From NCBI GenBank assembly GCA_964352905.1, contig CAYGTS010000050.1, positions 1-16,867 of the forward strand: a DNA stretch of 16,867 bases, given 5' to 3'. Within the stretch, counting starts at the first letter, position 1. Each line of letters starts with the position of its first letter. The position numbers were made by a program, and so were the translations under genes. Positions 7,085-14,624 of this stretch are shown one piece after another. The stretch is from CAYGTS01 sp964352905. GTDB lineage: Bacteria; Pseudomonadota; Gammaproteobacteria; JAHCLG01. The notes beneath the pieces were generated by a model that ran no database searches, had not been told where the DNA came from, and saw only the letters and a list, made by a program, of their open reading frames with translations.

Positions 7085-8100
7085 GGTTGGTTACTCATGA
7101 CTGCATCATGAGGTGTATCAACAACTGGCGGAAAACCATTAAATCTTCGCCAGAGCTCATACCAAAGATGTACTCGATTGAGCAATACCCAGCCATTCAC
7201 TCTGATACCTTGCCGCAAAAATTTTGGACCAGGCCAATCATTTTTTTTGTCTGGTACAACCAGGATTCTAAATTTACCACGACCATTATCGGTCGGATCA
7301 ATCACTTTTACTGTTCCGCCAAACGTACCAACAGCCACAGATGGCCAACCACTAAACTGTATGGCTGGCCAACCTTCAAACTGTAAACGTACATGCTGCC
7401 CAACACGAATTAATGGAATATCATTTCCAAGCAGCCATAATGTCGCTACTCTTGATGTGGTTTCGGGGATTAATACTGCTAGTACACTTCCTTGGTTAAC
7501 AAGCACTGATTCTTGGCCAGCCATTCGCCGAATAATGGTGCCTGATAGAGGGGCTCTTACTTGTTGAGATTTTTGGCGAGCAATTTTAACATTAATTTTT
7601 GTGAGCTCAATTTGTATAGCGGCTAATTGGCTTTCATATTTTATATGTTCAAAGCGTGCATTTTCGTAGTTCCGGCGTGAACTTATACCTTCTTCAAATA
7701 AGCGTTGCTGACGGTTCACATTAATCTTAGCAGTGTCTAGTGCCAGTTTTGCAGCTTTTTGCTGAAGCAGTATTGCTTGCTTTTCATTTTTAAGCCTAAC
7801 TAGAAGATTGGGATCTATATCCAATAGATCAACAATAATTTCTCCCTTTTTCACATAGCTACCATCATGAACATGCCATTTTCCAAGACGCCCACTGATA
7901 GGCGCAATAACATTTTGCTCACGCTCATTAGGTGACAATGCAATTACCTTACCTTCACCATAGGCTGTTTGTTGCCATGGTACGTAGGCTAGTACAAATA
8001 AACTAATGATAAAAAAAATTACAATAATAACGGCAACCACTTTTATGGTAGTATGCTTTTTAATGTAATCAAAACATTTTATTTTGTACTCTTGTGTCAT
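7081..8100 (-). CDS. HlyD/EmrA-type membrane-fusion adaptor protein
   Basis: Periplasmic adaptor linking the inner-membrane exporter to the TolC-type channel. A single N-terminal anchor (about 18-40, VVAVIIVIFFIISLFVLAYV) leaves a large periplasmic part. The first lipoyl half is about 63-91 (APISGRLGKWHVHDGSYVKKG), an alpha-hairpin coiled coil spans about 97-178, the second lipoyl half is about 180-213 (RAPLSGTIIRRMAGQ), and a beta-barrel domain follows. The total of 339 residues is close to a short HlyD-type protein. Its ATG at 8100 overlaps the ABC gene stop by 4 bp (ATGA), and its own stop overlaps the next start likewise. The C-terminal tail (about 310-339) is Pro-rich without a recognisable domain. 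Confidence 0.93.
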   Translation of the reverse strand: MTQEYKIKCFDYIKKHTTIKVVAVIIVIFFIISLFVLAYVPWQQTAYGEGKVIALSPNEREQNVIAPISGRLGKWHVHDGSYVKKGEIIVDLLDIDPNLLVRLKNEKQAILLQQKAAKLALDTAKINVNRQQRLFEEGISSRRNYENARFEHIKYESQLAAIQIELTKINVKIARQKSQQVRAPLSGTIIRRMAGQESVLVNQGSVLAVLIPETTSRVATLWLLGNDIPLIRVGQHVRLQFEGWPAIQFSGWPSVAVGTFGGTVKVIDPTDNGRGKFRILVVPDKKNDWPGPKFLRQGIRVNGWVLLNRVHLWYELWRRFNGFPPVVDTPHDAVMSNQP

Positions 8101-9725
8101 AGGACTATCTGATTAGTATAGTGCTTCAAGATTTTCTCACGCCTAGTTGTTAAAATCACCGTGCCTGTATAGGTGTCTAAATCTTGTATGGCATTAAGCA
8201 AATCACCATTAAAAAAATAATCTAAATAATAGTCTATTAGTAACAGTCGTGGCTGATGAATCATTGCTCTAATATAACTTAACTTCAATATATCATAATC
8301 TGAAAATGTGGATTTAACTACTTGCATATCACTTTCTAGCCCCTCAGGTAGTTGATGTAAACTTTCCGCTAGATGATAGCGAACGAAGTATTTATAGATT
8401 AATTCTTGTGATATTGTGTTAGATCCGATCAGTATGTTTTCACGTAATGAACCTTGAAAAAATTCACTACGACGTAAAACAAGCGTATTTGCGTATAATT
8501 GCTGAAAGTAAGCATCTTTAATAGGCAAATCATTAATAAGAATTGCACCTTTAAAGTTATCACGCAAGCCAACTAGCGTGTCAAGTATAGCGCTAGCTAA
8601 ATATCCTTGTGCTTTATAAATTGCAAGCACGCCACCTGGACTAACCGAAAATGACAGAGGTTTACAACCTTCACTTTCTAATGGTTGTTCAACAACAAGA
8701 TTTTTCACAAGCAGCGTGATACCCCCTTCATAAGGATTTGCATGTGTAGCTGCCTTATGCTCCACTAATTTACTTTCTTTTTCCATATCGATCAGTCTAC
8801 TCAGCTTGGTTGAAGATGCGATCAAATCATAAATATCATCCAGATAATAACTAAAACGTAAAAATCCGTAGAGCAGAGCATTAACTAAAAGTTCAGAGGC
8901 AACTAGTTGTCCCAGTGATATTTGTTCTTTTATCACTAAATAGCCACCAATCCCTAATAGCGCTGAGTTAGCTAAAACATACACAATATTCATAGAAATA
9001 AGATGTTTAAGGATGGCTTTAAAGTGCATTTTTCTAGCTTGCAAATAAGTAATAATTTTTGAGTCGACTACCTTTAATGCTTCATCTGCTCTGTTAGAAA
9101 ATTTAAACAATAAGGTATTTATGGCCACTTCCTCTAACCACTCTGCCACACTATGCTTCGCATCACATTCTTTAAGTGCAAACTTTACTCCGCTTTTCCA
9201 TGGCCAAATCAATACAAAAATCAGGGATACAACAAGAATTATATCAAACATTAGTAATAAAGGGTGATAAAAAGCGATCAAGATCATACTGAATAAGCCT
9301 ACAAAAAAGATCTCTATCATGGTCGTCAATAAAACCGCCAATGACTTTTGCACAGTTTGTATTTCAAAAAACAAATTAATATCTGTAAGAATTCTGTTTT
9401 CGGCAAAACATTTTATTTTCAATCGTGGAATATATTTAACAACATCAATATTCAAAGTTGCAAAAACATTTTGTTGGATGGTCTCAACCACAACCGCTTG
9501 CGCAATACGTAGCCCAGCAATAATAGATAAAATTGTAAATAGTATAATAGTTAATACAACAATGGGTTGAATCAATGTGCCAAAAGAAACAACATTGACT
9601 AAAGATTGTACAGAGATAGGAATAATCAATGAAAGTAAAGCTATAGCAAACGCATAGATAACTACAAGTTTAGTTGTATCTTTATTAATGGCCAAAATTC
9701 TTTTCAAATCGTTGTAAACAGTCAT
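8097..9725 (-). CDS. ABC exporter subunit with degenerate, probably ATPase-dead nucleotide-binding domain
   Basis: A membrane-domain plus nucleotide-binding-domain half-transporter of the type I secretion/exporter class (542 residues). The ATG at 9725 is chosen because AGGA lies 6 bases upstream; the frame extends 16 codons further to 9773 without such a site. Hydrophobic segments lie at about 20-42, 49-71, 133-151, 155-174 and 243-265. There is no N-terminal peptidase domain. The C-terminal domain aligns along its length with HlyB/MsbA-type domains, but the key motifs are gone. The Walker A site reads KAQGYLASA (371-379), with no P-loop Lys. The Q-loop reads LVLRR (415-419), the signature FSDYD replaces LSGGQ (474-478), and Walker B LLLID is followed by Tyr499 instead of Glu. 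The H-loop His is Arg528. The scaffold (FQGSLRENIL, RAMIHQPRLLLID) is intact and the frame is unbroken, arguing against simple decay. The gene overlaps the adaptor gene by 4 bp. Transport may need another ATPase or a different energy source. Confidence 0.9.
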   Translation of the reverse strand: MTVYNDLKRILAINKDTTKLVVIYAFAIALLSLIIPISVQSLVNVVSFGTLIQPIVVLTIILFTILSIIAGLRIAQAVVVETIQQNVFATLNIDVVKYIPRLKIKCFAENRILTDINLFFEIQTVQKSLAVLLTTMIEIFFVGLFSMILIAFYHPLLLMFDIILVVSLIFVLIWPWKSGVKFALKECDAKHSVAEWLEEVAINTLLFKFSNRADEALKVVDSKIITYLQARKMHFKAILKHLISMNIVYVLANSALLGIGGYLVIKEQISLGQLVASELLVNALLYGFLRFSYYLDDIYDLIASSTKLSRLIDMEKESKLVEHKAATHANPYEGGITLLVKNLVVEQPLESEGCKPLSFSVSPGGVLAIYKAQGYLASAILDTLVGLRDNFKGAILINDLPIKDAYFQQLYANTLVLRRSEFFQGSLRENILIGSNTISQELIYKYFVRYHLAESLHQLPEGLESDMQVVKSTFSDYDILKLSYIRAMIHQPRLLLIDYYLDYFFNGDLLNAIQDLDTYTGTVILTTRREKILKHYTNQIVL

Positions 9726-9832
9726 TTCATTTCCTACTAATTTGCCAACTTTCAATGCACTGCAAGTGAACATAATGAATTATCTGGTAAGATATTGTCT
9801 CCAAAAAATAACTTACTCCCTCATTACCTTGG
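9726..9832. other. Spacer between lactonase gene and exporter operon
   Basis: A 107-bp AT-rich spacer. I see no hairpin with a T-tract and no convincing promoter for the exporter genes. Either a weak promoter or read-through from the lactonase gene would have to serve them. Confidence 0.4.
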
Positions 9833-10729
9833 TTATTTTGCATAGTGCAACAACTTATTTTTAAACTTCGGCTCTGGCAAACCTTGTACACCCACATCCA
9901 ACATAAACACATTGCCAGCTTGTGGTTGTTGTTGTAATTCGGTTTCCGATAAATTAAGTGAGGCTGAACTAATAAATAAAATATCTAAATTGGGGCCGCC
10001 AAAACAGCAACTGGTTGGGCGTGCGACGGGCATTTTAATAACACGATCGATTTGCCCATCAGGGTTAAAACGGGTGATGCGCCAACCATCCCAATGTGCC
10101 ACCCACAAAAAGCCTTCGCTATCAATACACAAACCATCTGGAAAACCCGCCTCTTGTGGTACTCGTGCAAAAATACTGCGATGATTAATGCTGCCGCTTT
10201 CAAAATCAAAATCGTAACGATAAATACAACCGGTACCCGAGTCATTATGATATAAAAAACGATTATCCGGGCTCCAAGCTAAACCGTTTGAAACAACAAA
10301 TTGCTCGCTCATTAAATGTACTTGGCCATTTCCATCATAACGATACAGTGCACCCAGTGGATTTTGTTCGGTCAGATCCATGGTGCCGGCCCAAAAGCGG
10401 CCTTTACGATCAACTGCACCATCGTTAAAACGCAAATCATCACGCCCCACAATTAATTCAGCAAGTATCTCAATTTCAATTTGGTTGTCATTGCAATGCA
10501 ATTTAACAATCTCATTGCGCATTGCAGCAATTAAATTATCTTGATCAGTAAAACCAATACAACCGATTAAATCCGGCAAATCCCAGGTTGTGAGCTTGCG
10601 GGTGGCATAATCCATTTTGTGTAAAGCCGGCTTAAAAATATCGATCCAATACAGCGCTTGTTGCTCAACGTGCCAAATAGGGCCTTCACCCAAGACATTT
10701 TTGCCAGACCAAAAGGAAGTTAATTGCAT
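9833..10729 (-). CDS. SMP-30/gluconolactonase-family sugar lactonase
   Basis: Six-bladed beta-propeller metal-dependent lactonase of 298 residues, the normal length. The metal-site and substrate residues of the family are visible: Glu15 (GEGPIW), Asn102 (RFNDG), Asn148 (SNGLAW) and Asp198 (FPDGL). These match, from memory, Glu18, Asn103, Asn154 and Asp204 of human SMP30. Family members open aldonolactones to aldonic acids, in the cytosol. The ATG at 10729 has AAGGA 7 bases upstream. The gene is divergent from the transporter-dehydrogenase-ManD operon, which makes a sugar-acid lactone the likely substrate, perhaps mannonolactone (inference). The exporter operon starts 107 bp downstream on the same strand, and no clear terminator separates them, so read-through is possible. 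Confidence 0.92.
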   Translation of the reverse strand: MQLTSFWSGKNVLGEGPIWHVEQQALYWIDIFKPALHKMDYATRKLTTWDLPDLIGCIGFTDQDNLIAAMRNEIVKLHCNDNQIEIEILAELIVGRDDLRFNDGAVDRKGRFWAGTMDLTEQNPLGALYRYDGNGQVHLMSEQFVVSNGLAWSPDNRFLYHNDSGTGCIYRYDFDFESGSINHRSIFARVPQEAGFPDGLCIDSEGFLWVAHWDGWRITRFNPDGQIDRVIKMPVARPTSCCFGGPNLDILFISSASLNLSETELQQQPQAGNVFMLDVGVQGLPEPKFKNKLLHYAK

Positions 10730-10761
10730 GCATTGTTCCTTGAAATTCGTAAAATTGAGCT

Positions 10762-10789
10762 ATTGTACCTGTAAAATTATACATTACAA
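10762..10789 (-). promoter_or_regulatory. Putative sigma-70 promoter for the lactonase gene
   Basis: On the minus strand TTGTAA (10789-10784) is followed after 16 bases by TACAAT (10767-10762), then by the ribosome-binding site and ATG at 10729. An overlapping TATAAT (rc of 10777-10782) is an alternative -10. Confidence 0.5.
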
Positions 10790-10797
10790 AAAGATTA

Positions 10798-10993
10798 GGT
10801 GACTTTTCAGCAATTCCCGCCGTAGCTGGGAACAGCCATATTTGGGCAATCTCACGTTAAAAATTTCAAAAAATGTGCTCATTTATTATGTATAAACTCC
10901 GCTATTTTTTGAAATTTTTAACGTGACCTTGCCTCAAATCTGACTGTTCTTGAGTAATCAGACATGACGGCGGGAATCGCTGGTGACTTTTCA
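10798..10993. repeat. Hairpin mobile element with 12-bp target duplication (copy 3 of the family)
   Basis: GGTGACTTTTCA occurs as a direct repeat at 10798-10809 and 10982-10993, bracketing an element with terminal inverted repeats GC(A/G)ATTCCCGCCGT (10810-10823 and 10967-10980). Inside, 10852-10874 and 10904-10926 are perfect 23-bp inverted arms, and the apex holds TTTAT-TATGT-ATAAA (10882-10896). Sub-terminal GAACAG(C/T)CA and ATTTG motifs and the apical GCTCATTTAT match copies 1 and 2, but the arm sequence is quite different. It carries no gene. It sits between divergent promoters, 7 bp from the transporter -35. Confidence 0.8.
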
Positions 10994-11000
10994 AAAGTAC

Positions 11001-11029
11001 TTGTTTTTCGTAAGTCCTGATAATATGAT
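11001..11029 (+). promoter_or_regulatory. Putative sigma-70 promoter for the sugar transporter operon
   Basis: TTGTTT (11001-11006), a 17-base spacer and TATGAT (11024-11029) lie 45 bp before the transporter ATG. The hairpin element ends just upstream, so any upstream activator site would have been displaced by its insertion. I see no clear operator palindrome. Confidence 0.5.
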
Positions 11030-11074
11030 TCACGTTCATTTATAGAATGCCAGATTTGCGCTATTGGGGAAACT

Positions 11075-12478
11075 ATGCAAAAAGCCAATCAACCACAGGG
11101 TAATCGCTATTTTATTTATTTTATTGCAGCGATTGCAGCACTCGGCGGTTTATTATTTGGTTATGATACCGGTGTAATTTCCGGTGCAATTTTATACATT
11201 CAAAAAGATTTTGTGTTAAGCCACACTGTTGAAGGTTTTGTGATTGGTGCAGTTTTGCTCGGTGCGTTATTAGGCGCGCTTATTGCAGGACGTGTTTCGG
11301 ATTATTATGGGCGCAAACGCGTCATCATTGTCACATCATTTATCTTTATTCTGGGTTCCTTAGTCACGGCTTTTGCACCCAGCATTAATGTTATTGTGGT
11401 TGGGCGTTTTGTGTTAGGCATTGCAATTGGTATCGCCTCATTTGCAGCACCTTTGTATATCGCCGAGGTGGCACCCTATCGCTATCGTGGTGGCTTAGTC
11501 TCGCTCAATCAATTAGCCATCACCATTGGCATCGTTTTATCGTATCTCGTCGATTACGGATTTGCTAATGTCACAGGCAGTTGGCGCTGGATGTTGGGGG
11601 TGGGTGTGGTGCCTGCGTTAATATTACTGGTTGGTATGTTATTTTTACCGGCAAGCCCTCGCTGGATGGTACTAAAAGGTTGGGTCAATCAAGCACGCGA
11701 TGTGCTAAATGCCATTCGCTACGATCAAAACGTTGAAGAAGAATTATCAGAAATTCAACGCACTGTCGCTGAAAAACATCATCATAAAACCGACTGGCAT
11801 GCCTTATTCCAACCTTGGTTACGCCCGGCATTGCTCGTGGGTTTTAGTTTGGCGTTTTTCCAACAAATGACCGGGATTAATACCATTATTTATTATGCTC
11901 CCACGATTTTTAATCAAGCTGGTTTTGGCTCGAATCAAAATTCCATTTTAGCCACGTTTATCGTTGGGATTATTAATGTGTTGGCAACGATTGTGGCAAT
12001 TGTGATTGTTGATCGTATTGGTCGCAGGCCATTACTACTAGTTGGGTTGGTTGGCATGGGCGCCAGTTTATTGTGCTTAGGTATTGCTTTTTACGTTGGC
12101 GCGCATTCGCTGATTTTAAAATGGATCGCACTTGCCAGCATGATCGTTTACATCATTAGTTTTGCTTCAAGTTTAGGCATTATGTTATGGATTATCTTAT
12201 CTGAAATCTACCCGCTGGCAATCCGTGGTTTGGGTATGAGTCTTGCAACCGCTGCAACCTGGGGCTTTAATTTTATTGTGACCTTTACCTTTTTATTGTT
12301 AGTCGATTGGCTATCGATGGCTGGTGCTTTTTGGTTCTATGCAATTATTTGCTTTATTGGCATTGCTTATGTTTACAAATACGTGCCAGAAACGAAAGGT
12401 GTCACTTTGGAATATATCGAAGCCAATTTGCGTTTAGGCAAACCATCGCGTGAACTGGGCGTACCTGCTAAAAATTAG
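11075..12478 (+). CDS. MFS sugar:proton symporter (sugar porter family)
   Basis: Inner-membrane sugar uptake protein of 467 residues with about 12 hydrophobic segments, of the GalP/AraE/XylE/glucose-transporter family. Family signatures are present: GGLLFGYDTGVISGA in TM1 (about 20-34), RVSDYYGRKR in the loop after TM2 (about 73-82), the TM4-5 RYRG-type loop (PYRYRGG), PASPRWMV before the central loop, a second D-RIGRRPLL in the C-terminal half, and PETKGVTLE after TM12. The start ATG has GGGGA 4 bases upstream. The SDR gene follows 8 bp after the stop. The exact sugar cannot be read from sequence; neighbours point to a hexose or hexose-derived compound that feeds mannonate. Confidence 0.93.
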   Translation: MQKANQPQGNRYFIYFIAAIAALGGLLFGYDTGVISGAILYIQKDFVLSHTVEGFVIGAVLLGALLGALIAGRVSDYYGRKRVIIVTSFIFILGSLVTAFAPSINVIVVGRFVLGIAIGIASFAAPLYIAEVAPYRYRGGLVSLNQLAITIGIVLSYLVDYGFANVTGSWRWMLGVGVVPALILLVGMLFLPASPRWMVLKGWVNQARDVLNAIRYDQNVEEELSEIQRTVAEKHHHKTDWHALFQPWLRPALLVGFSLAFFQQMTGINTIIYYAPTIFNQAGFGSNQNSILATFIVGIINVLATIVAIVIVDRIGRRPLLLVGLVGMGASLLCLGIAFYVGAHSLILKWIALASMIVYIISFASSLGIMLWIILSEIYPLAIRGLGMSLATAATWGFNFIVTFTFLLLVDWLSMAGAFWFYAIICFIGIAYVYKYVPETKGVTLEYIEANLRLGKPSRELGVPAKN

Positions 12479-12486
12479 GAGTTAGA

Positions 12487-13296
12487 ATGACGTTAACCAA
12501 TAAAACGATTTTAATCACCGGTTCAACCGCTGGAATTGGCGCTGCGATTGCACGTGAATGTATTAAACAAGGCGCCAATGTAATGCTACAGGGCCGTTGT
12601 GCCGAACGCGCACAAGCAATGGTGAATGAATTAGGCCCTAAAGCAAAATTTGTGATCGCTGATCTTGATGATGAAAGCGCTTATGAACATATTATTAATG
12701 CAACGATTGCGGCGTTTGGCAGCTTACATGGTTTAATTAATAATGCGGGGATTTATCCACGTCATACGATTGAAACCGCCAATACTAAAGATTTTGATCA
12801 CATTTTCGATATTAACGTGAAAGCACCGTTAATGTTATCTAAATATGCAATTAACTATTTTAAAAAGCAGCAATACGGCAACATTGTGAATATTGGATCG
12901 ATTAACGCCTATTGCGGGCAGAATGATTTATTGATTTATTCTATGTCAAAAGGTGCGCTCATGACCATGACGCGTAATCTCGCTGAAAGCTTAGCCAGTG
13001 ATAATATTCGTGTGAACCAACTCAATGTTGGCTGGACTTTAACTGAAAATGAAGAAATCACAAAATTAAAAGAAGGGTTGCCGGCTGATTGGCAATCTAA
13101 ATTATCAAAACTATTTGCGCCACGCGGTAAAATCTATAAACCCGAAGAAGTCGCACCGCATGCCGTTTTTTGGGTATCAGATTTATCCGCACCTTCAAGT
13201 GGCCAAGTGTATGAAGTCGAGCAATATACCGTGATTGGTCGTAATCATATTAATCGTTTAACTTTTTATCAAGAAACGCAACAGGAAACGCAATGA
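12487..13296 (+). CDS. Short-chain dehydrogenase/reductase (SDR), probable sugar or aldonate oxidoreductase
   Basis: Classical SDR of 269 residues using NAD(P)(H). The cofactor-binding TGSTAGIG is at 11-18, NNAG at 85-88, and the catalytic tetrad is Asn110, Ser138, Tyr151 and Lys155 (YSMSK). Arg37 after strand 2 would suit NADP(H), without excluding NAD. A tail after about residue 247 is longer than usual. The ATG follows TAGGAG with 5 bases between. The gene ends in an ATGA overlap with manD, so the two are translationally coupled. Two roles fit the neighbours: oxidation of a sugar to the lactone opened by the SMP-30 protein, or interconversion of mannonate and fructuronate as done by the SDR-type UxuB of Bacillus. 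The sequence alone does not decide. Confidence 0.92.
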   Translation: MTLTNKTILITGSTAGIGAAIARECIKQGANVMLQGRCAERAQAMVNELGPKAKFVIADLDDESAYEHIINATIAAFGSLHGLINNAGIYPRHTIETANTKDFDHIFDINVKAPLMLSKYAINYFKKQQYGNIVNIGSINAYCGQNDLLIYSMSKGALMTMTRNLAESLASDNIRVNQLNVGWTLTENEEITKLKEGLPADWQSKLSKLFAPRGKIYKPEEVAPHAVFWVSDLSAPSSGQVYEVEQYTVIGRNHINRLTFYQETQQETQ

Positions 13297-14501
13297 AAAT
13301 AATAGATGCAAAAGTAATTGTCACCTGCCCTGGCAGAAATTTTGTGACATTAAAAATTATGACAGATGAAGGCATTCATGGTATTGGTGATGCCACCTTA
13401 AATGGTCGTGAAATGGCCGTGGTACATTATTTGCAAGATCACGTTGTACCTTGTTTAATTGGGCGTGATGCCAGTCAAATTGAAGATATTTGGCAATATT
13501 TATACCGTGGTTGCTACTGGCGTCGTGGTCCTGTCACGATGGCAGCGATTGGTGCAGTTGATTCTGCTTTATGGGATATTAAAGGTAAAGCCTTAAATAC
13601 GCCGGTTTATAATTTATTAGGCGGTAAATCACGTGATGGCGTGATGGTTTACGGGCATGCTAACGGTGGTGACATGAGTGAAACTATCGAGCAAGTCGGT
13701 AAATTTATCGATTTAGGCTACCTTGCCATTCGCGCACAATCAGGTGTGCCTGGTTTAAAATCCAGTTACGGTATTTCAAAAGATAAATTATTCTATGAAC
13801 CGGCCAGTAAAGGTTTACCCGAAGAAAACCTGTGGTCAACTGAAAAATATTTAAACTACGCACCTAAATTATTCGCAAAATTACGCGAAACCTATGGTGA
13901 TGAACCGCATTTATTACACGATGTGCACCATCGTTTAACGCCGATTGAAGCCGCACGATTGGGTAAAGAATTAGAGCCGTTTCATTTATTTTGGTTAGAA
14001 GATGCCGTTCCTGCTGAATTGCAAGAAGGTTTCCGTGTTATTCGTAACCACACCACGACACCTTTAGCCGTCGGTGAAATTTTCAACACCATTTACGATG
14101 CGACAACCTTAATCACCGAGCAATTGATTGATTATATTCGCATGGCCGTGGTTCACGGTGGTGGGATTACGCCATTGAAAAAAGTGGCTAACCTGGCTGA
14201 AATTTATCACGTTAAAACCGGTTGTCATGGTGCGACCGATTTATCACCCGTTTGCATGAGCGCCGCGTTGCATTTTGATCTCAGCATTAACAATTTTGGC
14301 GTGCAAGAATATATGCGTCATACTGATGAAACCAATGAAGTCTTCCCACATGCGTATACGTTTGCTAAAGGTTACTTATACCCTGGTGATCAACCTGGTT
14401 TAGGCATTGATATCGATGAAAAATTAGCCGCGAAATATCCATATGATCCAGCTTATTTACCGGTTAACCGTAAACTTGATGGTACGATGTTTAATTGGTA
14501 A
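13293..14501 (+). CDS. manD: D-mannonate dehydratase ManD (enolase superfamily)
   Basis: Converts D-mannonate to 2-keto-3-deoxy-D-gluconate in the cytosol, Mg2+-dependent. At 402 residues it is collinear with characterised ManD proteins, and the key residues fall at the same numbers I recall for the Novosphingobium enzyme: Arg147 and Tyr159 as catalytic bases, metal ligands Asp210, Glu236 and Glu262, and His212. The N-terminal capping domain (1 to about 120) starts KIIDAKVIVTCPGRNFVTLK, and the C-terminus closes with PAYLPVNRKLDGTMFNW. The segment HGATDLSPV has Ala314; from memory, Ala rather than Pro there goes with the high-activity, mannonate-specific group. AGGA lies 6 bases before the ATG, and the gene overlaps the SDR gene by 4 bp. 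Enzymes for the next steps (KDG kinase, KDPG aldolase) are not in the window. Related E. coli RspA shares the family. Confidence 0.95.
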   Translation: MKIIDAKVIVTCPGRNFVTLKIMTDEGIHGIGDATLNGREMAVVHYLQDHVVPCLIGRDASQIEDIWQYLYRGCYWRRGPVTMAAIGAVDSALWDIKGKALNTPVYNLLGGKSRDGVMVYGHANGGDMSETIEQVGKFIDLGYLAIRAQSGVPGLKSSYGISKDKLFYEPASKGLPEENLWSTEKYLNYAPKLFAKLRETYGDEPHLLHDVHHRLTPIEAARLGKELEPFHLFWLEDAVPAELQEGFRVIRNHTTTPLAVGEIFNTIYDATTLITEQLIDYIRMAVVHGGGITPLKKVANLAEIYHVKTGCHGATDLSPVCMSAALHFDLSINNFGVQEYMRHTDETNEVFPHAYTFAKGYLYPGDQPGLGIDIDEKLAAKYPYDPAYLPVNRKLDGTMFNW

Positions 14502-14517
14502 TCGTTTTTTTTGCGAT

Positions 14518-14550
14518 GCTCGCAATGGCGGAATCTTCGTCATTGCGAGC
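14518..14550. repeat. Inverted repeat downstream of manD
   Basis: GCTCGCAATG (14518-14527) and CATTGCGAGC (14541-14550) are a perfect 10-bp inverted pair with a 13-base loop. No T-run follows the stem, so I do not call an intrinsic terminator. It could still be the 3' end of the operon mRNA. The right arm is also the start of the tandem array. Confidence 0.6.
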
Positions 14551-14624
14551 ACCTCTTTTCCCGTCATTGCGAGCACCTCTTTTCCCGTCATTGCGAGCAC
14601 CTCTTTTCCCGTCATTGCGAGCAC
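14538..14624. repeat. 24-bp tandem repeat, 3 full copies plus a partial
   Basis: Units start at 14538, 14562 and 14586 with CGTCATTGCGAGCACC and continue CTCTTTTCC. A fourth, at 14610, shares only the first 15 bases before passing into the 191-bp unit. The first three are identical by eye. The array looks grown by slippage from the end of the 191-bp unit. There are no spacers, so it is not CRISPR. Confidence 0.9.

Noticed and set aside
7087..7567. Plus-strand open frames opposite the HlyD-type gene
   Set aside because: They are antisense shadows of a well-supported coding gene, with no start signal.
5651..9725. Classical type I secretion system for an RTX protein
   Set aside because: There is no RTX or other Gly-rich repeat substrate gene nearby, and the ABC protein lacks the catalytic motifs expected of a working HlyB/LapB.
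9912..10255. Open frames on both strands within the lactonase gene
   Set aside because: They overlap the SMP-30 coding sequence, whose metal-site residues confirm the real frame.
14538..14624. CRISPR-like repeat array
   Set aside because: The 24-bp units are contiguous with no variable spacers, and no cas gene is present.
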